A stretch of DNA of 64,000 bases. It comes from Candidatus Vagococcus giribetii (GTDB taxonomy: Bacteria > Bacillota > Bacilli > Lactobacillales > Vagococcaceae). The stretch's first letter is position 1. The number at the start of each line of letters is the position of its first letter. Below the pieces are notes generated by a model. That model saw nothing but the letters and a program-made list of their open reading frames with translations. It was not told where the DNA came from and did not search any database. A program made the position numbers and the translations under genes. Of the stretch, positions 1 to 11,049 are shown piece by piece. Location: positions 1 to 64,000 of the forward strand of contig NZ_JAFLVX010000009.1 in assembly GCF_017316185.1 (NCBI RefSeq), read 5' to 3'.

Positions 1-8
1 ACTTTTAT

Positions 9-37
9 ATCATACCAAGTCGCCAACCATTTGTCAA
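9..37 (-). promoter_or_regulatory. rrn-type promoter P2
   Basis: A consensus -35 TTGACA (32-37) and a -10 TATGAT (9-14) with a 17-bp spacer lie on the minus strand, about 155 bp downstream of P1. The -10 is preceded by TTGG, giving an extended TGn element. Two tandem strong promoters about 150 bp apart are typical of Firmicutes rRNA operons. The transcribed product cannot be seen here. Confidence 0.65.
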
Positions 38-163
38 CAACTTTTTAAAAGTTTTTGTTATTTATTTTTCTCTAAAACTTATCAAAACCCTTATTACACA
101 TAGATATGTTATATGTCTCTTTCGTGTTTCAGTGTTTTTTAATATGTCGTAGCGACATGTACT

Positions 164-192
164 AATATATCAATTATCCAATGTTTCGTCAA
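164..192 (-). promoter_or_regulatory. rrn-type promoter P1
   Basis: On the minus strand a -35 TTGACG (187-192) and a -10 TATATT (164-169) are separated by exactly 17 bp. It lies downstream of the lysS terminator and points out of the left edge. In enterococci an rRNA operon commonly follows lysS, so this is probably the distal of two rrn promoters. The rRNA itself is outside the window. Confidence 0.6.
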
Positions 193-356
193 GCTTTTCT
201 TTTAAAATTTTTTTCACCAACTTTATCTTAATTATATCTATTTTCGTTCGGTAAAAAAGCTATTTTAGCTTTTTAGATTCGTTTTATTTAATCATTAACT
301 GGATTTAACTGTTATTAAATAATAATACGTTGGTTTTATAACTAAAAACAAACAAA

Positions 357-380
357 AAAAGGAGAAAAATTTCTCCTTTT
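357..380 (-). terminator. Terminator of lysS
   Basis: An 11-bp perfect stem (AAAAGGAGAAA and its complement) with a 2-base loop follows the lysS stop codon directly. On the minus strand it is followed by a T-rich tract. Confidence 0.85.
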
Positions 381-382
381 CT

Positions 383-1912
<1,530 letters not shown>

Positions 1913-1935
1913 CTACTATAATGCCATACTAAAAC

Positions 1936-1962
1936 AAAAAAAGGCAAGTCAATTTGCCTTTT
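1936..1962 (-). terminator. Terminator after dusB
   Basis: Hairpin AAAAGGCAA / TTGCCTTTT (1939-1947 with 1954-1962), followed on the minus strand by a run of T. It lies between dusB and lysS. Confidence 0.75.
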
Positions 1963-1974
1963 CTCTTACATTTA

Positions 1975-2964
1975 TTAACTTGCTATTCCTTTTGCCTCTA
2001 AATTGGCTAGATACTCATCAAAAATAGCGATAATTTCGCTTTCTGTTTGAGCTTTATTAATTGCCAGACGCGCCTTTGTTGCTCGAGGTGCTCCTTTTAG
2101 GTAATAAGCTGCATGTTGACGAAACTCTAAACAAGCAATTTTTTCTCCTTTTAGTTTAACTAATCGAGATAAATGAAGCTTAGCTGTTTGAATTTTCGCT
2201 GTAGGTTGCGGCTCTTCTAATAATTCGCCTGTTTCTAGGTAGTGCTTAGTGCGATAAATCATCCACGGATTTCCTAAAGCGGCACGACCAATCATCACGC
2301 CATCACACCCTACGTAATCAAGCATGCGTTTAGCATCTTCTGGTGTTCGCACGTCTCCATTCCCCATAAAAGGAATACTCAAGTGTTTTTTAACTTCTTT
2401 TAAGACGTCCCAATTGGCTTTTCCTTCATACATTTGGACACGGGTTCTACCGTGCATGGCAACGGCTCCTGCCCCGGCACTTTCTGCTGCTTTGGCATTT
2501 TCCACAGCATACACATGCTCTTCATCCCAACCAATACGCATTTTAACTGTTACCGGAATCTTAACGGCACTTGATACGGCATCAACCATTTCATAAACCT
2601 TATTTGGATCAAGTAACCATCTAGCTCCTGCTTCAGCTTTAATGATTTTACTAACGGGACACCCCATATTGATATCAATAATGTCGGCTGTTGTGTTTTC
2701 TTCAACAAATTTAGCCGCCTCAACTAAGGTTTCTTTGTTCCCACCAAATATCTGTAAACTTAGTGGGTGTTCTGCTTCTTCTATATGTAGCATGTCTAGC
2801 GTTTTTTTGTTACGTTGTTGAATGCCTTTATCACTAATCATCTCACAGACAACTAGTCCTGCACCAAATTCTTTGACTGTTAGTCTAAACGCAGAGTTGC
2901 TAATACCCGCCATAGGAGCTACAACCACTCGATTATCTATTTCTACATTACCTATTTTCCACAC
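1975..2964 (-). CDS. dusB: tRNA-dihydrouridine synthase B
   Basis: FMN enzyme that reduces uridine to dihydrouridine in tRNA. The 329 residues show the Dus signature: an N-terminal barrel start [15 protein letters not shown], the active-site cysteine in NMGCPVSKI, the tRNA/FMN segment [16 protein letters not shown] and the phosphate-binding [11 protein letters not shown]. The gene starts 14 bases after the hslO stop, so the two are probably cotranscribed. The order hslO-dusB-lysS is conserved in enterococci and relatives. Confidence 0.95.
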   Translation of the reverse strand: MWKIGNVEIDNRVVVAPMAGISNSAFRLTVKEFGAGLVVCEMISDKGIQQRNKKTLDMLHIEEAEHPLSLQIFGGNKETLVEAAKFVEENTTADIIDINMGCPVSKIIKAEAGARWLLDPNKVYEMVDAVSSAVKIPVTVKMRIGWDEEHVYAVENAKAAESAGAGAVAMHGRTRVQMYEGKANWDVLKEVKKHLSIPFMGNGDVRTPEDAKRMLDYVGCDGVMIGRAALGNPWMIYRTKHYLETGELLEEPQPTAKIQTAKLHLSRLVKLKGEKIACLEFRQHAAYYLKGAPRATKARLAINKAQTESEIIAIFDEYLANLEAKGIAS

Positions 2965-2978
2965 AGGGGAAATCCTCC

Positions 2979-3866
2979 TTACTTAACGGCTTCATCTCTT
3001 AATTCTCTTAACTCATCTGCATTATATTGATACTTTTCACCACAGAAATGACAAACAGCCTCTGCACCTTCGTCTTCTTCAATCATTTGACTTAATTCTG
3101 CTTCACCTAACGTCACAATTGCTGCTGCAAATCGTTCTTTAGAGCAATCACAAGCAAATTGAACTGGCATTGTCTCAAGAATTTCTACATTTTCTTCACC
3201 TAATAAACGTTGTAATATTTTCTCAGGTGTTTCTCCTGCATCTAATAGATTAGATACTTGAGGAATATCTGCTAGTCGTTTTTCAATTTCAGCTAATGTG
3301 TCTTCACTAGCTCCTGGCATCACTTGAATCATAAATCCACCAGCAGCTTTGACACAATCATCTGCTTGGTTATCTACTAACACACTTAACCCTACTGCAG
3401 AAGGTACTTGCTCTGAAGTTGCTAAATAGTAAGTAAAGTCTTCTGCAATTTCACCTGATACAATCGGTACTTGACCTGTTACAGCTTCTTTCAATCCTAA
3501 GTCCTTCACAACGCTAAACGTTCCATTCGTTCCCACAGCACCACGAACATCAATCTTCCCTAGAGCGTTAGGCGCTAGATTAACTTCTGGATTTTGCACG
3601 TAACCTTTTACATTTCCTTTACTATCGGCATCTACAATAATCGCACCAATTGGTCCATCGGCTTGAATTTTTACGGTTAATTTTTCTTCGTTTTTATGCA
3701 TAGCGCCTAGTAGTAATGAACCTGTTAACGTTCTCCCTAAAGCAGCCGTTGCGGCACGCCATGTGTCGTGTCTTTCTTGGGCTACTTTAACTGTTTCAGT
3801 TGTTCTAACAGCCATTCCACGAATTTCTCCATTAAAGGCTAATGCTTTTACTAAGTAATCTTTCAT
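2979..3866 (-). CDS. hslO: Redox-regulated chaperone Hsp33
   Basis: Holdase chaperone switched on by oxidation and unfolding. The 295 residues match family length. The C-terminal zinc switch is intact: C239 and C241 (CDC) and C272 and C275 (CHFC). These cysteines bind zinc when reduced and form disulfides under oxidative stress. It sits downstream of ftsH, separated by about 100 bp with a possible weak terminator, and upstream of dusB. Confidence 0.95.
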   Translation of the reverse strand: MKDYLVKALAFNGEIRGMAVRTTETVKVAQERHDTWRAATAALGRTLTGSLLLGAMHKNEEKLTVKIQADGPIGAIIVDADSKGNVKGYVQNPEVNLAPNALGKIDVRGAVGTNGTFSVVKDLGLKEAVTGQVPIVSGEIAEDFTYYLATSEQVPSAVGLSVLVDNQADDCVKAAGGFMIQVMPGASEDTLAEIEKRLADIPQVSNLLDAGETPEKILQRLLGEENVEILETMPVQFACDCSKERFAAAIVTLGEAELSQMIEEDEGAEAVCHFCGEKYQYNADELRELRDEAVK

Positions 3867-3905
3867 GTTGTCCCATCCTTTATCTTCTTCATTTTTACAA
3901 TAGAA

Positions 3906-3935
3906 AAGTGGGGTACACTTTCGTATATCCCACTT
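3906..3935 (-). terminator. Possible ftsH terminator
   Basis: A 7-bp stem AAGTGGG / CCCACTT with a loop of about 16 bases, followed on the minus strand by TTTTC. It is weak, so partial read-through into hslO is likely. Confidence 0.45.
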
Positions 3936-3970
3936 ATCATAACTTATTTAGTTAAAACCTCAAAACGATT

Positions 3971-6031
3971 TTACTCGTCTTCTGGCACCATAACTTCCCC
4001 GTCTGCAAGACCTTCGTGATTAGCAGATTTCTCTTCTTGTTGCTTTTCAGCGTCTTTTCTTTCTAGCGCTTCTTTAGCTTCTTCAAAAGAACCTTCTTTT
4101 TCACTTGGGAACTCATCTTTTTCATCTTTAGATGGCATGACACCATCTTCGAATAAAGAAGTGATTTCTTTAGCATTCAATGTTTCATGCTCTAATAATG
4201 ATTCAGCAATTAATTTATGTTGGTCACGATGTGATTCAATAATCTCAACTGCTTTATCATGAGCACTCTTCAAGATATTGCGAACTTCTTCGTCAATTTG
4301 GTAAGCCACTTGTTCTGAGTAAGCTTTTGTTTGACCGTAATCACGACCAACAAAGACTTGGTGGTTTCCTTCATATTGAACAGGACCTAAAGCGTCACTC
4401 ATTCCGTATTCAGTTACCATTGAACGAGCTAAGCTTGTCGCTTGTTCAAAGTCATTACTTGCTCCAGTTGATTGAACATCAAAGACGATTTCTTCTGCAA
4501 CACGTCCACCTAAAAGACCTACAATACGTTCAAACATTTCGTTTTTAGTAATTAAGAATTGGTCTTCTTTTGGTAGAGAAATCATGTAACCACCAGCGCG
4601 TCCACGAGGAACGATGGTTACTTTATGAACGATGTTTGCATCATCTAATACTAAACCACAGATAGTATGTCCCGCTTCATGATAAGCAACTAACTCACGT
4701 TGACGTTTACTAATCACGCGATCCTTCTTAGCTGGACCTGCGATTACACGGTCTTGTGCTTCGTCAATATCACTTGCATCGATTTTTTTCTTGTTACGAC
4801 GAGCAGCTACTAAAGCAGCTTCGTTTAACACGTTTTCTAAATCAGCACCAGCAAATCCTGGTGTTTGTTGTGCGACTACTTTTAAATCCACATCTTCCGC
4901 TAAAGGTTTGTTACGTGAGTGAACTTTTAAGATTTGCTCACGACCCTTAACGTCAGGTGTTCCTACTAAGATTTGACGGTCAAAACGTCCTGGACGAAGT
5001 AAAGCAGGGTCAAGTACATCTGAACGGTTAGTTGCAGCAATAACGATAACACCTTCATTACCACCAAATCCGTCCATCTCAACTAGTAATTGGTTAAGTG
5101 TTTGTTCACGCTCATCGTGTCCTCCACCCATACCAGCACCACGTTGACGACCAACTGCATCAATCTCATCAATAAAGATAATAGCAGGAGCAGCTTTTTT
5201 CGCATTTTCAAATAAATCACGAACACGACTAGCACCAACACCGACAAACATTTCAACAAAGTCAGAACCCGAGATTGAGAAGAATGGTACGCCTGCTTCT
5301 CCGGCTACAGCTTTTGCTAATAATGTTTTACCTGTTCCTGGAGGTCCCTCTAAAAGAACACCAGCAGGAATTCTGGCACCTAACTCTGCAAATCGTCGTG
5401 GGTCTTTTAAGAACTCCACAACTTCTACTAGTTCTTGTTTTTCTTCTTCAGCACCTGCTACGTCAGAGAAACGAACTGTAATGGCTTTTTTATCAGCTTC
5501 TTTTGTTTTGGTTTTACCAAAATTCATAACGCCACGGCCGCCACCGCCACCGCCTTGGCTACCTTGTCCCATAATCATGTAGAACAAGAACACCATAAAG
5601 ATTAGCGGTAAGAAACTAAAGAGTAATTGAACCCAAATACCACTACTTGATTGCTCTTTAACAACCATTTTGGCATCGGCTTCTCTTGCTGCTTTACTAA
5701 TATCACCCATCGTTGAGTCATTTGGTAACACAGTTGTTGAGAAGCGTTTTGACTTCACTTTTGTTTGACCAAAAACAGGTAAGCCACCTGAATCAGTTAC
5801 TTTTTGTTCTTCTGCATATTCTCCAGTTATTTTATAAACTCCATTAGATGGTTGAACAGAGAATTCTTTGACTTGTTTTTCTGTTAATTGCTTGTAAAAC
5901 GTCGAATAATTAATATTAGGTGACTGATCTCCACCTTGACCAAAGAAGAAATACACAATCATAATCATTGATAAGAAAACAATAATATAATAAAGTGAAT
6001 TTTTCATCCCTGAATTCTTCTTATTATTCAT
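3971..6031 (-). CDS. ftsH: ATP-dependent zinc metalloprotease FtsH
   Basis: Membrane-anchored AAA+ protease that removes damaged membrane proteins and short-lived regulators. Two membrane segments (about residues 13-30 and 133-155) flank an extracellular domain. A glycine-rich linker follows, then the AAA domain with Walker A GPPGTGKT (229-236), Walker B FIDEID (286-291) and second region of homology. The zinc site HEAGH is at 451-455. The C-terminal tail after about 640 is acidic and lysine-rich. At 686 residues it is at the upper end for the family. An extended -10 element (TGATATAAT) lies 50 bp upstream. Confidence 0.97.
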   Translation of the reverse strand: MNNKKNSGMKNSLYYIIVFLSMIMIVYFFFGQGGDQSPNINYSTFYKQLTEKQVKEFSVQPSNGVYKITGEYAEEQKVTDSGGLPVFGQTKVKSKRFSTTVLPNDSTMGDISKAAREADAKMVVKEQSSSGIWVQLLFSFLPLIFMVFLFYMIMGQGSQGGGGGGRGVMNFGKTKTKEADKKAITVRFSDVAGAEEEKQELVEVVEFLKDPRRFAELGARIPAGVLLEGPPGTGKTLLAKAVAGEAGVPFFSISGSDFVEMFVGVGASRVRDLFENAKKAAPAIIFIDEIDAVGRQRGAGMGGGHDEREQTLNQLLVEMDGFGGNEGVIVIAATNRSDVLDPALLRPGRFDRQILVGTPDVKGREQILKVHSRNKPLAEDVDLKVVAQQTPGFAGADLENVLNEAALVAARRNKKKIDASDIDEAQDRVIAGPAKKDRVISKRQRELVAYHEAGHTICGLVLDDANIVHKVTIVPRGRAGGYMISLPKEDQFLITKNEMFERIVGLLGGRVAEEIVFDVQSTGASNDFEQATSLARSMVTEYGMSDALGPVQYEGNHQVFVGRDYGQTKAYSEQVAYQIDEEVRNILKSAHDKAVEIIESHRDQHKLIAESLLEHETLNAKEITSLFEDGVMPSKDEKDEFPSEKEGSFEEAKEALERKDAEKQQEEKSANHEGLADGEVMVPEDE

Positions 6032-6080
6032 ACATGGCCTCCTTATATATTTAGTTAGTAGTAGTTATTAGTAAGTCTTT

Positions 6081-6089
6081 ATTATATCA
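6081..6089 (-). promoter_or_regulatory. Extended -10 promoter of ftsH
   Basis: TGATATAAT on the minus strand, about 50 bp before the ftsH start, in the 77-bp gap after hpt. No good -35 is visible, but the TGn extension can compensate. Confidence 0.5.
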
Positions 6090-6108
6090 CAAAGAAAGCG
6101 TAACACCC

Positions 6109-6654
6109 TTAATTATTTTCATAAATCTCAGGTTTTAAGACACCAATGTATGGCATGTTACGATAGTCTTCAGCATAATCTAAACCATAACCAACAACAA
6201 ACTCATTTGGTACTTCAAATCCAATATAATCTGCGTCCATTTCAACCACACGGCCTTCTGGTTTATCTAACATTGTAACGATTTTTACTGAAGCTGCTTT
6301 TCTATGTTTCAATAAATCCACTAAATATTTTAATGTACGACCACTATCAATAATATCTTCAACAAGTAAAATATGACGGCCTTCAACTACTGTACTTAAA
6401 TCTTTTAAGATACGAACTTCTCCTGAAGACACAGTGGCATTACCATAACTAGATACATCCATGAAGTCCATTTCCATGTGAATGTTCATTGAACGAACTA
6501 AATCCGCTAAAAATGGTACAGCACCTTTTAAGATTCCGACAACTAATGGGTTTTTATCCTCATAGTCTTTGCTAATCACTGCACCTAACGCTTGTACGCG
6601 CTCTTGAATTTGTTCTTCTGAATAAAATGTTTTTTCAATATCTCTTTCTAACAT
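6109..6654 (-). CDS. hpt: Hypoxanthine phosphoribosyltransferase
   Basis: Salvages hypoxanthine (and guanine) to IMP/GMP with PRPP. The 181 residues carry the PRPP-binding loop [13 protein letters not shown] and a conserved flexible-loop region around MDVSSYGN. It lies 17 bases downstream of tilS, an arrangement (tilS-hpt-ftsH) common to Firmicutes, so it is probably cotranscribed with tilS. Confidence 0.96.
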   Translation of the reverse strand: MLERDIEKTFYSEEQIQERVQALGAVISKDYEDKNPLVVGILKGAVPFLADLVRSMNIHMEMDFMDVSSYGNATVSSGEVRILKDLSTVVEGRHILLVEDIIDSGRTLKYLVDLLKHRKAASVKIVTMLDKPEGRVVEMDADYIGFEVPNEFVVGYGLDYAEDYRNMPYIGVLKPEIYENN

Positions 6655-6671
6655 CTGGTTCTCCTTCCAAG

Positions 6672-8069
6672 CTACTCGTCTTTTAGGTAAAGATAGACAA
6701 GCTTATAATGTATTTTATCAGTTTCATCTCGAATACTCAAATAACTTTCTCTAAAAGGGACTAACCATTTTACTGTCCCTAAACTATCTTCAATAACCCA
6801 GCTCATTTGTCTTTTTTCACGTGGAATTTTCTCGTCAATAAAATAACGAGAAATCTTTTTGTGCTGCCCTTTGTCATTTAGAACGATTCGATCACCTGGT
6901 TGAGGCCTTCTAATAAGAAGTTGCTCTTTTTGTCCTACCACAAAGTCATAATCTAATCGCTTAAATTGAGATAATTCTTCAGGCAACACCACTTGATCTG
7001 CTTCAAACAAGCCAAACCATTCACTAGAAGAAACTCTCACACCTTCATTGGCCTTTAACACATGACTAGAGTTTTTAACAGTCTGTGATTTTTCTTGTCT
7101 CAAACTTGCCTCATGGTAACTTCTTGTAAAGAACCAATCTCCTTTTAACGGAAAGCTCACATTCGGTTGCTCACTAACTAAAGCTTTTTGAATCAATTCT
7201 TGTTGTTTTTTACCAATAACTAAACCATATACCTCATGAAGCTCTTCAACTAAATGAGTTAAGATAAAATGTTGTTCTGCCTCTGAGTACGTTTCAAATA
7301 AACTTTGCCGAATAATCACTCCACGCGATGAAAGATGGATACTTTCTTCATATAAAGGAGTCACTCTAGCAACTACAATCTTTTGAGCTGCTTGAAGTTC
7401 TTCTCTTAATGAAAGAAGCTGCTCATTTAACTGAGGGTTTTCTTGTCTAAGTTGCGGTAAGTAGACATGACGCATTCTATTACGAGCATAAGATGTCTCT
7501 TGATTGCTCTCATCTTCAAAAAAAAGAAGCTCATGACGTTTAGCGTATTCATACAAGTCTGACTTTTTATAAGGAAGTAGAGGACGAATCAACTGACCCA
7601 AAGAAAAGTCACGAGTTTCTGACATGCCGATTAAACCTTTTAGACGACTCCCTCCCACTAGGCGCATCATCATAGTTTCAATTTGATCGTCTTCGTGATG
7701 AGCTGTCAGCAAACAACGAATCCCTTCTTGCTCCATCACCTCTGAAAAGAATCCATACCGAACATCTCTTGCTGCTTGTTCCATATTGGTTGTCACCATC
7801 GCTCCGTCTTTCCACACTTTATTAAAGAAAGGTACTTGCCTTTTTTGACAAACCGAAGCAACAAACTGACTTTCTTCTGTTGACGACTCTCGTAATTGGT
7901 GATCAACGTGGGCTACAATTATCTGAGGTTTCAGACTTATAGGTAGGTGGTGCAACAGATGAAACAACACAGTAGAATCCACACCTGCAGATACGGCTAC
8001 TAATACCTTTTCCCCTGGTTGCCACCACTTATTGATAGCCACACTTTGTTGAAATCTTGTTTCTAACAC
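6672..8069 (-). CDS. tilS: tRNA(Ile)-lysidine synthase
   Basis: Attaches lysine to C34 of the CAU-anticodon isoleucine tRNA so that it reads AUA. The N-terminal PP-loop ATPase motif is [10 protein letters not shown], and [17 protein letters not shown] follows. The C-terminal TilS domain contains RRPQPGDRI. The length of 465 residues is typical. The start is GTG, chosen because AGGTGA sits six bases upstream. A strong terminator ends only 27 bases before this start, so transcription needs read-through or a promoter overlapping the hairpin. Confidence 0.95.
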   Translation of the reverse strand: MLETRFQQSVAINKWWQPGEKVLVAVSAGVDSTVLFHLLHHLPISLKPQIIVAHVDHQLRESSTEESQFVASVCQKRQVPFFNKVWKDGAMVTTNMEQAARDVRYGFFSEVMEQEGIRCLLTAHHEDDQIETMMMRLVGGSRLKGLIGMSETRDFSLGQLIRPLLPYKKSDLYEYAKRHELLFFEDESNQETSYARNRMRHVYLPQLRQENPQLNEQLLSLREELQAAQKIVVARVTPLYEESIHLSSRGVIIRQSLFETYSEAEQHFILTHLVEELHEVYGLVIGKKQQELIQKALVSEQPNVSFPLKGDWFFTRSYHEASLRQEKSQTVKNSSHVLKANEGVRVSSSEWFGLFEADQVVLPEELSQFKRLDYDFVVGQKEQLLIRRPQPGDRIVLNDKGQHKKISRYFIDEKIPREKRQMSWVIEDSLGTVKWLVPFRESYLSIRDETDKIHYKLVYLYLKDE

Positions 8070-8096
8070 TTCTTATCACCTCTTTTTTTAAGAAAG

Positions 8097-8128
8097 AAAA
8101 AGGCTGACACAAATTGGTCAGCCTTTTT
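8097..8128 (-). terminator. Terminator between S1 gene and tilS
   Basis: A perfect 12-bp stem (AAAAAGGCTGAC and its complement) with an 8-base loop, followed on the minus strand by a T-run. It lies 27 bases before tilS. Confidence 0.85.
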
Positions 8129-8155
8129 GAAAAGAGCACATACTCTTTTGATTTA

Positions 8156-8644
8156 TTAACTACGACGACCTCCACGGCCTCCACGTTTACCTTCAGTATT
8201 TCGTTTGATTGAACTTAATCTTTCATCACTATCTTTTAGGAATGAGCTCATTAAGTTATCAAATCCTTCTTTTTTAGGTGCAGGTGCAGCAGGCTTACGG
8301 TTGTAGTTTCCGCCACCAGATCTCTCTGGACGATCTGAACGATTGTAATTATTATTTGGTCGTTTGCTAAAGTCTTTCTTAGGTGCACGTTCTCTTACTG
8401 GACGTTCTTCCTCATTGGCACGTTTGATTGATAAACCAATCTTACCGTCATCACCAATACTCATGACTTTCACTTCTACTTCATCGCCGACTTTTAATAC
8501 ATCGTTAATGTCTTTCACAAAACTATTTGATACTTCACTAATATGGACCAACCCTGTTTTACCTGCTCCTAAATCAACGAACGCACCAAAATTGGTAATT
8601 CCTGAAACTTTACCAGGTAGTTTTACCCCTACTTCAATTGACAT
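8156..8644 (-). CDS. S1-domain RNA-binding protein (YabR-like)
   Basis: Single S1 RNA-binding domain at residues 1-75 (GKVSGITNFGAFVDLG and GLVHISEVS are the S1 hallmarks). A low-complexity tail rich in Arg, Asn and Gly follows and ends in GGRGGRRS. It resembles YabR/general stress protein 13 of Firmicutes, whose exact role is not settled; RNA or ribosome binding is inferred. Length 162. It lies between divIC and tilS as in Bacillus and Enterococcus, with an AGGAGG ribosome site before ATG. Confidence 0.85.
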   Translation of the reverse strand: MSIEVGVKLPGKVSGITNFGAFVDLGAGKTGLVHISEVSNSFVKDINDVLKVGDEVEVKVMSIGDDGKIGLSIKRANEEERPVRERAPKKDFSKRPNNNYNRSDRPERSGGGNYNRKPAAPAPKKEGFDNLMSSFLKDSDERLSSIKRNTEGKRGGRGGRRS

Positions 8645-8685
8645 AAAAAATTATTTCCTCCTTGAACCTTCCAAAGTATTTATTG

Positions 8686-9105
8686 TTATTTGTTACCACT
8701 GATTTGAGTCGAGCTATTATTTAAATCCGGGATACTATAAACTTGTTCTCCCTCTTTTGAATAAAAATATTTAGCACGAGCAATTTTTTCCACATATTCT
8801 GTGTCATTTAACAGATCTACTTCACGCTTTAAATCTTTTTCATTTTTAGCGACTTGTTTTTGCTCTGTTTCTGCTTCTTTTCGACTTTCTTGTAATGCAA
8901 CTAAACGTTGGCTATTTCTAAAAAGGTTAATACCTATTAATGAAAACACCACAAGTGCTGCAGCAAACATAATCCCTAGTCGACGTCTTCTAAAAATGAT
9001 CTTTTTCTGATCTTTTTGCATCGATTTCATGGTTAGACTTGCTTGTTGTTCTTTATCATATGTCAACAATTTACGGTCTTTTTTCATTCTCTTTAGAATC
9101 TCCAT
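8686..9105 (-). CDS. divIC: Cell division protein DivIC/FtsB family
   Basis: Bitopic septum protein that forms the DivIC-FtsL-DivIB complex. A short basic cytoplasmic part is followed by one membrane segment (IMFAAALVVFSLIGINLF) and an extracellular coiled coil rich in K, E and L. The segment EYVEKIARAKYFYSKEGE is typical of the family. The start is uncertain. I prefer the ATG at 9105; a TTG at 9114 and an ATG at 9087 are alternatives. Its own promoter is at 9129-9157. Confidence 0.85.
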   Translation of the reverse strand: MEILKRMKKDRKLLTYDKEQQASLTMKSMQKDQKKIIFRRRRLGIMFAAALVVFSLIGINLFRNSQRLVALQESRKEAETEQKQVAKNEKDLKREVDLLNDTEYVEKIARAKYFYSKEGEQVYSIPDLNNSSTQISGNK

Positions 9106-9128
9106 TCTCTCCAATTACAGATATGTTC

Positions 9129-9157
9129 ATTATACCAAGTCATTAACGCAATGTCTA
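9129..9157 (-). promoter_or_regulatory. Promoter of divIC
   Basis: -35 TAGACA (9152-9157), 17-bp spacer, -10 TATAAT (9129-9134) preceded by TGG (extended -10). It lies on the minus strand about 25 bp before divIC. Confidence 0.65.
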
Positions 9158-9160
9158 ATA

Positions 9161-9436
9161 CTAATCCAAACTTTCATAGCTTGTTTCTCTTGTTTCACTG
9201 ATTACTTCATACAAATCTTTTGCTTCATCTTTTTTAGTTGTGTCTTTTAAGTCCAAAACACGAACTTCTAATGTTTTATTTCCAAATAATATTTTTAGCG
9301 TATCTCCGATTTTTACATTAGTAGAAGATTTTGCCAATTGACCGTTTACTTGAATTCGGCCTTTATCAGCAATCTCTTTTGCCACAGTTCTTCGTTTAAT
9401 AATTCGTGATACTTTTAAAAATTTATCTAATCGCAT
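9161..9436 (-). CDS. rqcP: S4-domain ribosome rescue factor RqcP
   Basis: Small RNA-binding protein. The 91 residues are mainly an S4 domain ([17 protein letters not shown] at the start, then [10 protein letters not shown]). In Bacillus the homologue (YabO/RqcP) works with RqcH in alanine tailing of stalled nascent chains on the 50S subunit. The assignment rests on the S4 domain, the length and the position between the yabM-like flippase and divIC. It is 4 bases from the upstream gene. Confidence 0.85.
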   Translation of the reverse strand: MRLDKFLKVSRIIKRRTVAKEIADKGRIQVNGQLAKSSTNVKIGDTLKILFGNKTLEVRVLDLKDTTKKDEAKDLYEVISETRETSYESLD

Positions 9437-9440
9437 ACAA

Positions 9441-11030
9441 TCACCTCGAGATTTTCTTCATTTTTTTAACAACTTTTTTACCAAATGGTAGCATGTACCA
9501 CTCTGCTTCTGTAAATAACTGACTCTTAATTAAACCGATAATATAAACACTACCACCTAAACAAACGCCTAGTAAACTTAGCAGTAAGTCCGCTCCTCTT
9601 TCAAATGTTTGCCACTGCACTATCTCTAATATCCCGCGATAAACAAGTAAGACCGCAATCATGCCAGCTAAGTTAAGACTTAGCTTGATTCGATATTCAT
9701 GACTACTTTTATGCCCTGGTATTGCCTTAACAAGATACCACTTTAACACAGCTAGACAGACAAACAAACCGAATAAGGTACTGAGACTAGCTCCCACTGT
9801 TCCGTAATAAAAAGTTAGTAAAGGCGTCCACACAATTTTAGTAAACAAACCTGCTATTGCTCCTAACACTTGATACCTGACAATATTTTGACTTTGATAA
9901 ATAGTTTGATAGGTTTGGATCATGGATACAAAGTAAATCGATAAAACAAACAAACTTAAGGTCAACTCTGCTTGATTATCACTAAAAAGAGTCACATTGA
10001 TATAAGGCAAGACTAGAGCTAAACCAACTGAAGCAGCTAAGGCAATCACTCGAGCTACTTTTATATAAGAAAATACCATATCCTCATAAGCTCGTTTGTC
10101 TTTATTCATAAAGTGCTTCGTTAATGGTGGTAAAAAGGCCGCCGTCATACTGACAGCCACAACTAAGCCCAGCTGTACAAGAGGTTGTCCTCTATCAAAT
10201 ACACCTTTGGCTATTTTAGCAGACAAGTCATCCATGCCACCATAAACCAAAAATTGTTTTACTGAAAAAGCATCTACTAATTGAAAAACAATCAAGTAGG
10301 CACTAAAAAAACAAAGCGTGCCACCTTCTTTTAATAACTTTTTCGTGAACTGTCTTAACTCTTTTGAATCTTGCTTCCTTAGACGGACTGAAAAAGAACG
10401 CCTTCTACCGTAATACCATAGAATGACTAAAGCGAATAAACCACCCACAATAGCTCCTGACATGGCGACATTCCCCACATCATAAACAGTCCAATCAAGA
10501 ATTGTAAACAAGTACCCTGCCCCTAAAATCACCAGTACACGACTACCTTGCTCAACTAATTGAGAGATAGCTGTGGGTTTCATCTCCAACTGACCTTGAA
10601 AAAAACCACGATAAGTCGATAGAAACGGCACTAGTAAAAAGACAAACGACACCACCTGTATCAGAGGCGACAAACTCACATCCCCCATTAGTCTAGCGAT
10701 TGGTGTGGCTAGAGCATACAAACTACCAAACAACAGAAGAGACAAACCACTGACAACGGTGAAAAAGGCATTTAACGTCTTTTCTTGTTCTTTTTGACTA
10801 GAGCATGCAGCTAATAGCTTAGATAGATATACGGGTAATCCTGTTAGAGCTAAGGTCATACCAATCCCGTATATCGGATAAATTTGTTGGTACACATAAA
10901 AACCCTCGTCTCCAACTAAATTCTGATAAGGCACACGGTAAACAGCACTTAGCACTTTCACCACAAAGGAGGTCAGAGTTAAAATCACTGTTCCTTGTAG
11001 CATGTTTTTTTCTAAGGTTTTATCTGACAC
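9441..11030 (-). CDS. MATE/MVF-superfamily polysaccharide flippase (YabM-like)
   Basis: Polytopic protein of 529 residues with about 14 hydrophobic segments, starting with the family signature [24 protein letters not shown]. It belongs to the SpoVB/YabM oligosaccharidyl-lipid flippases and presumably moves a cell-wall lipid-linked precursor outward. It sits between mfd and rqcP as in other Firmicutes. The substrate cannot be read from sequence. The gap to mfd is 19 bases, which points to one transcript. Confidence 0.85.
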   Translation of the reverse strand: MSDKTLEKNMLQGTVILTLTSFVVKVLSAVYRVPYQNLVGDEGFYVYQQIYPIYGIGMTLALTGLPVYLSKLLAACSSQKEQEKTLNAFFTVVSGLSLLLFGSLYALATPIARLMGDVSLSPLIQVVSFVFLLVPFLSTYRGFFQGQLEMKPTAISQLVEQGSRVLVILGAGYLFTILDWTVYDVGNVAMSGAIVGGLFALVILWYYGRRRSFSVRLRKQDSKELRQFTKKLLKEGGTLCFFSAYLIVFQLVDAFSVKQFLVYGGMDDLSAKIAKGVFDRGQPLVQLGLVVAVSMTAAFLPPLTKHFMNKDKRAYEDMVFSYIKVARVIALAASVGLALVLPYINVTLFSDNQAELTLSLFVLSIYFVSMIQTYQTIYQSQNIVRYQVLGAIAGLFTKIVWTPLLTFYYGTVGASLSTLFGLFVCLAVLKWYLVKAIPGHKSSHEYRIKLSLNLAGMIAVLLVYRGILEIVQWQTFERGADLLLSLLGVCLGGSVYIIGLIKSQLFTEAEWYMLPFGKKVVKKMKKISR

Positions 11031-11049
11031 ACTCTCACCTCATCTAAGC

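Noticed and set aside
2324-2596. Plus-strand frame opposite dusB, and similar frames opposite ftsH, mfd, feoB and the MFS gene
   Set aside because: Shadows of well-identified genes on the other strand, without ribosome sites.
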